Positions 51,663 to 58,966 of a stretch of 64,000 bases of DNA are shown here, piece by piece. Source of the DNA: Micromonospora sp. 15K316 (GTDB taxonomy: Bacteria; Actinomycetota; Actinomycetes; Mycobacteriales; Micromonosporaceae). How positions within the stretch are numbered: position 1 is the stretch's first letter; each line of letters starts with the position of its first letter. The stretch spans positions 57,031 through 121,030 of the forward strand of contig NZ_SMKG01000004.1 of the NCBI RefSeq assembly GCF_004348525.1, read 5' to 3'. The notes beneath the pieces were generated by a model. It searched no databases. It was not told the DNA's origin and saw only the letters and a list, made by a program, of their open reading frames with translations. The position numbers were made by a program, and so were the translations under genes.

Positions 51663-52841
51663 TCACTTGTGCTGGTGCACTCCGGCGCCGCTGCCCGCCG
51701 GGGCCGCGCCGCTGCTGGTCGCGCTGTGTTCGTGGCCGCCGCCGGGCGGCATGTTGCCGTTCTCGTCCAGGACGTGCATGGTCGTGTACATCCCGGCGTC
51801 CGAGTGGAACTGCATGTGGCAGTGGATCATCCAGTGACCCGGACCGACCGAGTCGCCGGCGATGATCTGGACCCCGAACGAGTCACCCGGTCCAACCGTC
51901 TTGTTGTCGACGGTCGGCACCTGGTCGGCCTCGGCGTTGGTGCCGGTCACCACCCCGGTCCGGGTGTCCGCCCACGAGTGCCCGTGGATGTGGAAGGTGT
52001 GCATGTCGTTGCCGATGCCCACCACGATGAACTCGACCCGCTCCCCCTTCTTCGCGACGATGCAGGTCGGGCCGGGCTGCGGGTTCACCGGGTCGCAGGT
52101 GTCGGCGGCCGCCCCGCGGCGCAGGTTGATGCTCTGCTGATCCCCGAAGACCGACATGTAGGTGCGGTCCGGCTTCGGATCCCCGACGCGCCGCACGACC
52201 AGGCCGCCGAAGAGCCCGGAGCTGATGCCCTTGGTCCCGTGTGGGCCACCCACCACGTGGTCGTGGTACCACCAGTAGCCGGCCGTGCCGGGGGTGCCGG
52301 CGGTGCGGTCGCGCTTCTTGGCGTACCAGGTGTAGGTGCGCGACTGGCCGGGCGGGACGTACGAGAAACTCTGCGCCGTGCCGTCGGAGAGCTGCGTGTA
52401 CTTCACGCCGTGCACGTGCAGCGAGACTCCGAGCGGATGGGTCGGGTCGGTGCGCAGCTGCTCCAGGGTCGCGGCGGGCACCTGGTTGTGCAGGGTGACG
52501 GCGAGGCACTCCCCCTCGATCATCTCCATCGTGGGGCCCGGATAGGACGCCGTCTCCGGGGTGAGGCCGTAGCCGAGGCGGATCTGGTTGCCGTCGCGGG
52601 GCAACTCGACCGCGTAGAGCTGGACGCTGCGGTCCGGCTGGTTGCAGCCCTCGGGCCGTTCGGGGAGGAGGGCGGCGGCCCCACCGGCGACGGCGAACCC
52701 GCCGGCGCCGACGAGGCTCAGCACCACGATCGCGGCCACCACCAGCATCCGGCGGGTGGTGGAGCCGGAGCGGGCCGGCTGCGCCGCAGCGGGCTCCGGC
52801 GCCGGTCCGTCGTCGGTGAGCCGCCACGCGGAGGCGGTCAC
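51663..52841 (-). CDS. Membrane-anchored or secreted two-domain multicopper oxidase
   Basis: A 392-aa laccase-like oxidase. One N-terminal hydrophobic helix (about 33-58) anchors or exports it. Copper ligands sit in the expected four blocks: SLHVHG, YWWYHDHV, HTFHIHGHSW and the type 1/3 motif HWMIHCHMQFHSDAGM. The length and motif order fit small two-domain oxidases, which trimerise. It would reduce oxygen to water using electrons from phenols, copper or a redox protein. GTG 52841 overlaps the isomerase gene stop by 4 nt (GTGA). A cupredoxin domain is encoded in the same operon. Confidence 0.9.
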   Translation of the reverse strand: MTASAWRLTDDGPAPEPAAAQPARSGSTTRRMLVVAAIVVLSLVGAGGFAVAGGAAALLPERPEGCNQPDRSVQLYAVELPRDGNQIRLGYGLTPETASYPGPTMEMIEGECLAVTLHNQVPAATLEQLRTDPTHPLGVSLHVHGVKYTQLSDGTAQSFSYVPPGQSRTYTWYAKKRDRTAGTPGTAGYWWYHDHVVGGPHGTKGISSGLFGGLVVRRVGDPKPDRTYMSVFGDQQSINLRRGAAADTCDPVNPQPGPTCIVAKKGERVEFIVVGIGNDMHTFHIHGHSWADTRTGVVTGTNAEADQVPTVDNKTVGPGDSFGVQIIAGDSVGPGHWMIHCHMQFHSDAGMYTTMHVLDENGNMPPGGGHEHSATSSGAAPAGSGAGVHQHK

Positions 52842-53800
52842 TTGGTCCCCCGCAGGTTGCGCATCCGCCGGTAGCTGCGGGCGGCGGCGCCGAGCGAGCC
52901 GGGCGGGTTCGGCTGGGCGCTCGGCGCGCTGTCCTGCTCCCACAGGTACTCGAACCGGCCCCGGTTCTTCAGCTCGCCGAAGAACTCGGTGAACGGGATG
53001 ACGCCGGCGCCGAACTCGACGTCGAGGTAGGAGTTGCCCTGCTGCGGGTCGGGCAGCGGGACGCCGTCCTTGACGTGGAACATCGGGAACCGCTCCGGGT
53101 GGGCGTTGACGTAGTCGACGGGCCGGAAGCCGGGGTACTTGCGGGCCCCGCCGTACGCCCAGAGGATGTCCATCTCCAGGTACACGAACCGCGGGTCGGT
53201 GAGCTCCAGGAAGAGATCGTAGAGCCGGACGTCCGGGCGGTCGGTGGCGAAGCTGAACTCGATGGTGTGGTTGTGCTGGTAGAGCTTGAGGCCGCGGGCG
53301 GTCGCGGCGGCGCCCCAGGTGTTGAACTCCTCCGCCGCCCTCTGGTAGCCCGCGATGGTGCGGTCGCCGGTGGGCGCCTCGGCCGTGCCGATGTTGGGCA
53401 TGCCGAGGGTCTCGGCGATGTCGAGTTCCTGTTCGAGGTTGGTCCGGAAGTCGCGCAGGCCACGGTGGCTGCCGACCGCCTTGAGCCCGTTGACGTCGAG
53501 CAGCCGGCGGATCTGCTGCGGGGTGATGGTGCCGACGTCACCCTGGGTGTAGCCGGCGAACTCGACCTCCCGGTAGCCGATCCGGGACAGCTCGTCGAAG
53601 ACGTACGCGAACCCGAACTCGTTGATCTTGTCCCGGACGCTGTAGAGCTGGATGCCCATGTGCCCCTGCGGGATCAGCCGGGGCCGGCCGCCCGCCGCGT
53701 CGGCGGGGAGGGCGCCGGTGAGGCTCGCCGCGCCGACGGCCATGGTGGTGCCGGCGAGACCACGGAGCAGGGCTCGACGATCGATCTTCTGCTTTGCCAT
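52838..53800 (-). CDS. Tat-exported sugar phosphate isomerase/epimerase-like TIM barrel
   Basis: A 320-aa protein of the xylose-isomerase-like (AP endonuclease 2) TIM-barrel superfamily. The twin-arginine signal is KIDRRALLRGLAG with an Ala-rich core ending near DAAGG. Barrel strands include GIQLYSVRD, REVEFAGYTQG, LYQHNHTIEF, FVYLEMDILWAYGG and FHVKDGVP, carrying metal-binding Glu, His and Asp residues. Export is unusual for an isomerase of phosphosugars and suggests action on free or oxidised sugars outside the cell. Related TIM barrels act on 3-keto-glycosides. It starts 16 nt after the cupredoxin gene stop. Confidence 0.88.
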   Translation of the reverse strand: MAKQKIDRRALLRGLAGTTMAVGAASLTGALPADAAGGRPRLIPQGHMGIQLYSVRDKINEFGFAYVFDELSRIGYREVEFAGYTQGDVGTITPQQIRRLLDVNGLKAVGSHRGLRDFRTNLEQELDIAETLGMPNIGTAEAPTGDRTIAGYQRAAEEFNTWGAAATARGLKLYQHNHTIEFSFATDRPDVRLYDLFLELTDPRFVYLEMDILWAYGGARKYPGFRPVDYVNAHPERFPMFHVKDGVPLPDPQQGNSYLDVEFGAGVIPFTEFFGELKNRGRFEYLWEQDSAPSAQPNPPGSLGAAARSYRRMRNLRGTK

Positions 53801-53816
53801 TGGTGGTTCCCTTCGC

Positions 53817-56800
53817 TCAGTTACCGGGGGCAGCGGCCGGGGTCAACGGGGCGATCCGGACGTTGCGGAAGCTGACCACGTCACCCTCGCCGTGGTTCTG
53901 CAGGCCGATGTAGCCGCTGGCGCTCTGCCGTCCGGCCCCGCCCGGGTCGTCCGATCGGGGCGGGCTGAAGACGGCGTCCGGAGTGTTGACGTACTCGTTG
54001 ATCAGCTCGCCGTTGCGGAAGATCGACCAGTGCTGGCCGACCACCCGGATCTCGTAGTCGTTCCAGGTGCCCTTGGGCGTGACCCGGGCGCCGGAGAGGT
54101 CGACCTGGTCGAAGCCGTACACCGAGCCGGACTTGTACTGGTCGCCGTCGGGCCGGTCGTAGATCTGCAGCTCGTGGCCGTACTTGATGGCCACCCACTC
54201 CGGCCGGGACTCGTCGGGGTGGTCGTGCACCTGCGGGAAGCGGGCGAAGACGCCGCTGTTGGCGCGACCGTCGCCCGGCGCGTCGTCACGCCACTGGAGC
54301 TTCAGTGAGAAGTCCCCGTACGTCTGCTCCGGGAACCAGAGCATGCCCATGCCCGGCACGGCCTTGCTGGTGATCGATCCGTCGGCGTTACGGAGGAAAC
54401 CGCCTCCACCGACGTGCTCCCACCGGTTGAACGACGCCTTGCTGGAGTCGAGCAGCGGCTGGTACCCGCTCCTGGCCTCCGGCTTGCCGACACCCGAGCT
54501 GCGGGCCGCGTCGACGAGCTGGGTGCGCTGCTTCTTGGTGAGCACCTCGAGGTGGACCAGGTGCTCGGCGACCACCTTGACGTGCGCGACGAACTCGGCG
54601 TGGTCGATCCAGGTCCGCTGCCCCTCGAAGAGGTTGTTGATCGTGCACTCGCCGTAGACCGGCCGGTTGGGTACGCCGCTGTCGAGCGTGCCGAACCAGA
54701 CCGTCGCCCGGGTGTCGGGCACCAGGCAGTTCGCACCGGACCCGTTCCCGATCACGGTGAAGGTGAGCGAACCGGTGCCGGAGGTGTTGCCGACCTTGTC
54801 GGTGGCCCGGAAGCTGAGCGTGTACTCGCCCGGCTCGTCGATGGTGATCGGGCGGGTGTAGCGGAGGTACTCGTCGCCGTCGAGGGCGTACTCGATCCGG
54901 TCGACGCCGGTGCCGCTGTCGAAGGCGAAGAGCGTCACGCTGGCGCTGCCGAGGTAGGCGCCCTCGTCGTCGACCTGGCCGGTCACCGACGCGGTCACGA
55001 TCGGCGCGGTGGTGTCGTCCGACGGGGGCGCGACCACCGTGAAGGAGACCGTCTTCACCGCCGAGGTGTTGCCCGCCTTGTCGGTGGCCCGGTAGTTGAC
55101 CGCGTGCGCGCCCGGCTGGTTCACGGTCACCGGCGCCGTGTAGGCGGCGTACGGCTGCCCGTCGAGCGAGTACTCGATCCGGTCGACACCCGATCCGGTG
55201 TCGGTCGCCGTCACCACCACCGTGGCGCTGCTGACGAACGCTCCCTCGGCGTTCTTCTGACCGTGCAGGACGGCGGAGGTGGTGGGTGCGGTGGTGTCCT
55301 GCGGCGGGGCCGCCGCCACGGTGAACGACACCGACCGCACGGCCGAGGTGTTGCCGGCCTTGTCGGTGGCGCGGTAGTTGACCGTGTGCTGACCCACCGT
55401 GTTCACGCTCACCGGCGCGGAGTAGACGGCGTACGCGCCGCCGTCGAGCGAGTACTCGATCGTGTCGACACCCGACTCGCTGTCGGTCGCCGACACGGTC
55501 ACCGTCGCGCTGCCCACGTACGCGCCCTCGGTGTTCTGCTGACCGGTCACCGAGGCGGTCGCGGTGGGGGCGGTGGTGTCGTCCGGCTCGGCCTCGGCCA
55601 CGGTGAACGACTCCGTCTTCACGTCGGAGGTGTTGCCCGCCTTGTCGGTCGCGCGGTAGCTGACCGCGTGCGCGCCCGGCTGGTCCACCGTCACCGGCGC
55701 CGAGTAGACGGCGTACGGCTGCCCGTCGAGCGAGTACTCGATGGTGTCGACACCCGATTCGGCGTCGGTCGCCGACAGCATCACCATGACGCTGCCCACG
55801 TACGCGCCGTCGCCGTTCTGCTCGCCGTGCAGCATCGCGGCCGTGGTCGGCGCGGTGGTGTCCTCGACCTGCGGCGCGACAACGGTGAACGACACCGACT
55901 GCGGCGCCGAGGTGTTGCCGGCCTTGTCGGTGGCGCGGTAGTTGACCGTGTGCTGACCCACCGTGTTCACGCTCACCGGCGCGGAGTAGACGGCGTACGC
56001 GCCGCCGTCGAGCGAGTACTCGATCGTGTCGACACCCGACTCGCTGTCGGTCGCCGACACGGTCACCGTCGCGCTGCCCACGTACGCGCCCTCGGCGTTC
56101 TGCTGACCGGCCACGGAGGCGGTCGCGGTGGGGGCGGTGGTGTCGTCCGACTGGGGCTCGGCCACGGTGAACGACGCGGTCTTCACCTCCGAGGTGTTGC
56201 CCGCGTTGTCGGTGGCCCGGTAGCTGACCGTGTGCGCGCCCGGCTGGCTCACCGTCACCGGCGCCGAGTAGACGCCGTACGGACCGCCGTCCAGCGAGTA
56301 CTCGACCTTGTCGACGCCCGAGCCGCTGTCCGTCGCCGAGAGGTTCACGGTGGCGCTGCCCACGTACGCGCCGTTGTCGTCCTGCTCGCCGGTGACCTCA
56401 GCGGTCACGGTCGGCGCCGTGGTGTCCGAGCCCCCGTCGCTGACGACCAGGAGACCGGTCATGCTGCCGTGGCCGGGGATCGCGCAGAAATACCGGTAGG
56501 TGCCCGGAGAGAGCACCACGTCCACGCTCCACCGACCGCCGTTGGCGTCGTTCGGATCGGCCAGGATGTTCACGTCGACGTCGTCGTTGTACGCCGGGTT
56601 GCCGGTGTCGAAGGTCAGGGTGTGCTGCATGCCGGTGGTGTTGCCGGTCGCGGCGCTGTTCTCGAAGACGAGCGTCGCCGGGCCGGCCACCGCCGTGGTG
56701 GGCGCGGAGCGGTAGGCCAGGAAGTCGTCGCCGGCGGTCCAGGTCAGCACCTGGGCCTGCATCTGGCGGGGCTGGGCCGCCGCCGGGGCGGTCGGCGGTT

Positions 56801-56939
56801 CCGTGTCGACCGGCTTCGCGCTCGCCGGCACCGCCACGACTCCTGCGGTCAACCAGACGAGTGCGGCCGTCGCCACGGCCGCGATCGATCTCCGGAGCCG
56901 GCCCGCCCGGAGCCGGCCAGGGGGTGAGTAGCCTTTCAT
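53817..56939 (-). CDS. Secreted cupredoxin / Ig-like repeat / DUF1080 protein
   Basis: A 1040-aa exported protein. After the signal peptide (about 1-41) comes a blue-copper domain (about 60-170) with ligands in GMQHTL and FCAIPGHGSM. Six 94-residue Ig-like (OmpL47-type) repeats fill 172-735, each starting DTTAP and containing GVDxIEYSLDG and YRATDxAGNTS. A two-cysteine linker domain (about 736-825) and DUF1080 (about 835-1035) follow. The last two parts are paralogous to the end of the ThuA protein. ATG 56939 follows GAGAGAGG. It is the first gene of the copper/DUF1080 operon. Confidence 0.88.
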   Translation of the reverse strand: MKGYSPPGRLRAGRLRRSIAAVATAALVWLTAGVVAVPASAKPVDTEPPTAPAAAQPRQMQAQVLTWTAGDDFLAYRSAPTTAVAGPATLVFENSAATGNTTGMQHTLTFDTGNPAYNDDVDVNILADPNDANGGRWSVDVVLSPGTYRYFCAIPGHGSMTGLLVVSDGGSDTTAPTVTAEVTGEQDDNGAYVGSATVNLSATDSGSGVDKVEYSLDGGPYGVYSAPVTVSQPGAHTVSYRATDNAGNTSEVKTASFTVAEPQSDDTTAPTATASVAGQQNAEGAYVGSATVTVSATDSESGVDTIEYSLDGGAYAVYSAPVSVNTVGQHTVNYRATDKAGNTSAPQSVSFTVVAPQVEDTTAPTTAAMLHGEQNGDGAYVGSVMVMLSATDAESGVDTIEYSLDGQPYAVYSAPVTVDQPGAHAVSYRATDKAGNTSDVKTESFTVAEAEPDDTTAPTATASVTGQQNTEGAYVGSATVTVSATDSESGVDTIEYSLDGGAYAVYSAPVSVNTVGQHTVNYRATDKAGNTSAVRSVSFTVAAAPPQDTTAPTTSAVLHGQKNAEGAFVSSATVVVTATDTGSGVDRIEYSLDGQPYAAYTAPVTVNQPGAHAVNYRATDKAGNTSAVKTVSFTVVAPPSDDTTAPIVTASVTGQVDDEGAYLGSASVTLFAFDSGTGVDRIEYALDGDEYLRYTRPITIDEPGEYTLSFRATDKVGNTSGTGSLTFTVIGNGSGANCLVPDTRATVWFGTLDSGVPNRPVYGECTINNLFEGQRTWIDHAEFVAHVKVVAEHLVHLEVLTKKQRTQLVDAARSSGVGKPEARSGYQPLLDSSKASFNRWEHVGGGGFLRNADGSITSKAVPGMGMLWFPEQTYGDFSLKLQWRDDAPGDGRANSGVFARFPQVHDHPDESRPEWVAIKYGHELQIYDRPDGDQYKSGSVYGFDQVDLSGARVTPKGTWNDYEIRVVGQHWSIFRNGELINEYVNTPDAVFSPPRSDDPGGAGRQSASGYIGLQNHGEGDVVSFRNVRIAPLTPAAAPGN
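54735..56426 (-). repeat. Six tandem 282-bp repeats encoding Ig-like units
   Basis: Six in-frame 282-bp units with no length variation cover exactly 1692 bp. Units 2 and 4 are nearly identical in protein sequence, and units 3 and 5 resemble each other (both begin with a T-A/S-x-LHG strand), so the array appears to have grown by duplicating a two-unit block. Confidence 0.9.
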
Positions 56940-57163
56940 CGATGCCTCTCTCCCAGGTCCGAGGCGCGCATCGGCGGGGCCAGGCATCCCCCGCCGATGT
57001 CAGGTCACCTCTTGTCCAGATATGTCGCCGTTCGGCGGTACCGTGGGCCCCCTCCTTGGCCGCACGGAATCCCCGGCCGTGGCGGCGCCACGGTCGTCCT
57101 GTGTGAGGTTGGAGCCCGCCCGATCGAGGCGGGCGAGCCGGATCACCCGAGTCACCGGGCAGG

Positions 57164-57182
57164 GTTCAGCACGGAGCTGAAC
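57164..57182. promoter_or_regulatory. Inverted repeat, operator candidate
   Basis: GTTCAGC-ACGGA-GCTGAAC is a perfect 7-bp inverted repeat with a 5-nt centre, about 225 nt upstream of the copper operon start. Confidence 0.4.
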
Positions 57183-57432
57183 GGGTGGTCGGGCCGCCTC
57201 GGAGCTCGCGAGGCGGGCATCGGGAGCGAATCGGTTACGCCCTCGGCACTTCGCAGCGCCGGGTCGCAGGGCGCACGCCGACCCGGGGTGTCGTCCCTGG
57301 CCGGGCCGGTGACCACCGGACGTGCTGCGCCACCCGGGGTCACCGTACGAGATTCACCGCGCGGCCGGTTCATCTCGCTGAAACATATCGATGGCTCCCG
57401 ACACTACTAACTTGGCCCGAACGTGTCCAGAG

Positions 57433-57477
57433 CTTTCGTTGCCCCCGGCTGGACTTTCCTACAAACAAACGAAAGTC
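57433..57477. promoter_or_regulatory. Overlapping inverted repeats GACTTTC/GAAAGTC and CTTTCGTT/AACGAAAG
   Basis: GACTTTC (57452-57458) faces GAAAGTC (57471-57477) across 12 nt, and CTTTCGTT (57433-57440) faces AACGAAAG (57468-57475) across 27 nt, sharing one arm. The patch is unusually AT-rich for this genome. It resembles operators of sugar-responsive regulators, but none is encoded next to it. Confidence 0.45.
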
Positions 57478-57777
57478 ACCGTCGCGCGGCCCGCCACGAA
57501 CAGCACAGGTGTCGCGTCAGTCCTCAGAGGACATCCCAGAGTGCCCGCACCGAACCCGGTTGACCAGGGAAGACGGGCAGCGACGGAGGGCAGGCGACGC
57601 GGGGTCGCGGCCACCGCGGCGAGCCCGCCCGAGGCCCACCGGCCGGGCACGGCGACGCTCCACGCGGGAGAGGTATTGACATGCCTCGACGGTCGGGACT
57701 TGACTTCGGGGGTACGTCGCACCGGCCGGGCAACGACCGTCACCGTCGCCCGACCGGCGGAACCAGGGAGGGCAGGC

Positions 57778-58896
57778 ATGGCGCTGAATCGTCGGTCCTT
57801 CCTCATCCGGACGGGAACCGTCGGCGCGGCCGCCGCCGTCGCCCCGACGCTCGCCCTCACCGGCGAGGCCCGGGCGGCCACCTGGAAGAAGCGCCTCACC
57901 GGCGCCGACCTCGACACCAACAGCCGGTGGCAGGTCGCCGGCACCGACCTCGGCATCCCCTACGTGCTGGAGAACGGCTCCATCGGCTACCTCTTCGGCG
58001 ACACCTTCAACACCCCGTGGCCGGAGGGCCCGCCGCTGCCCAACGACTGGCGGTCACCGGTGATGCTGCGCTCCAACGTCCACCCGGGAGCGGCCGGCGG
58101 AGTGGTCTTCGACAGCGCGGCCCGGGTCGCCGGCAACGGCCGCGCACCGGAGCTGATGCACAACGGCCACAACGGCATCGGGATCGACGGCCTCTGGGAG
58201 GTGACGGTCATCCCCAACGACGGCATCAGCTTCCCGGAGACCGGGCGGCAGCTCATCTCGTACATGAGCATCGAGAACTGGAACTCCGCCGGCCCCGCCG
58301 GCCCGCACTGGCGGTCGCGCTACGCCGGCCTGGCGTACAGCGACAACGGCAACGACTTCGTCCGTACGCCCCTGAAGTGGTGGAACAACGCCGGCAACAC
58401 CGACCCGTTCCAGATGTGGACCATGCAGCGCGACGGTGACTGGGTCTACGTCTTCTCGGTCCGCGCCGGCCGGCAGGACGGCCCGATGATGCTGCGCCGC
58501 GTCCGCTGGGACCGGCTCTTCCAGCCCGAGTCGTACGAGGGGTGGGGGTGGAACGGCAGCAACTGGGGCTGGGGCCGCCCGTGCACCCCCATCCTGACCG
58601 GCCGCTTCGGCGAGCCCTCCGTCCGCCGACTCACCGACGGCACCTGGGTGATGTCCTACCTGAACTGCGCCAACGGCTGCATCGTCACCCGCACCGCCGC
58701 CGGGCCGGACCAGGTCTGGACCGCCGAGAAGATTCAGGTCACCTCCTGGCAGGAGCCCGGCCTCTACGGTGGCTTCATCCACCCCTGGTCGAGCCGGCAA
58801 CCCAACGACCTGCACCTGATGGTGTCGAAGTGGACCCGGACACTCGACGGGCGCAGCACCGCCTACCACATGAGCCAGTTCGCCGGCTCGGTCTAG
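57778..58896 (+). CDS. Tat-exported DUF4185 protein
   Basis: A 372-aa protein with a twin-arginine signal (NRRSFLIRTGTVG) followed by an Ala-rich core. The mature part is a beta-propeller-like DUF4185 domain: IPYVLENGSIGYLFGDTFN near the N-terminus, LISYMSIENWN, GLAYSDNGNDF and a late GGFIHPW. DUF4185 proteins are predicted carbohydrate-active five-bladed propellers; some related families were found to be mycobacterial arabinogalactan-degrading enzymes, but the activity here is unproven. ATG 57778 follows GGGAGGGCAGG. It is divergent from the cupredoxin operon. Confidence 0.8.
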   Translation: MALNRRSFLIRTGTVGAAAAVAPTLALTGEARAATWKKRLTGADLDTNSRWQVAGTDLGIPYVLENGSIGYLFGDTFNTPWPEGPPLPNDWRSPVMLRSNVHPGAAGGVVFDSAARVAGNGRAPELMHNGHNGIGIDGLWEVTVIPNDGISFPETGRQLISYMSIENWNSAGPAGPHWRSRYAGLAYSDNGNDFVRTPLKWWNNAGNTDPFQMWTMQRDGDWVYVFSVRAGRQDGPMMLRRVRWDRLFQPESYEGWGWNGSNWGWGRPCTPILTGRFGEPSVRRLTDGTWVMSYLNCANGCIVTRTAAGPDQVWTAEKIQVTSWQEPGLYGGFIHPWSSRQPNDLHLMVSKWTRTLDGRSTAYHMSQFAGSV

Positions 58897-58914
58897 CCAG
58901 GCTCCCCGCCGCCA

Positions 58915-58955
58915 CCGGTCGGCGACACGCCCACGCGGGGCGCACCGCCGACCGG
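58915..58955. terminator. Bidirectional terminator
   Basis: CCGGTCGGCG at 58915-58924 pairs with CGCCGACCGG at 58946-58955, between the convergent DUF4185 and htpG genes. Confidence 0.6.
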
Positions 58956-58966
58956 CCGGCGGTCTC

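Larger units (their letters stand above)
56940..57777. other. Long divergent intergenic region
   Basis: An 838-bp spacer between the cupredoxin operon and the DUF4185 gene. No ORF here has a good start and composition. It contains several inverted repeats (57164-57182 and 57433-57477) and an AT-richer patch around 57440-57475, consistent with a regulated divergent promoter region. A frame open from 57391 into the DUF4185 gene is not protein-like before the Tat signal. Confidence 0.5.

Noticed and set aside
54735..56426. CRISPR-like or satellite repeat
   Set aside because: The repeats are long, in frame and contiguous within one CDS, so they are protein domain repeats.
54414..56927. 837-codon plus-strand frame opposite the cupredoxin/repeat gene
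   Set aside because: It mirrors the 282-bp repeats in low-complexity form. The minus frame carries recognisable cupredoxin and DUF1080 motifs.
57391..57777. N-terminal extension of the DUF4185 protein
   Set aside because: The extension is low-complexity and would bury the Tat signal; ATG 57778 has a good binding site and a proper signal peptide.
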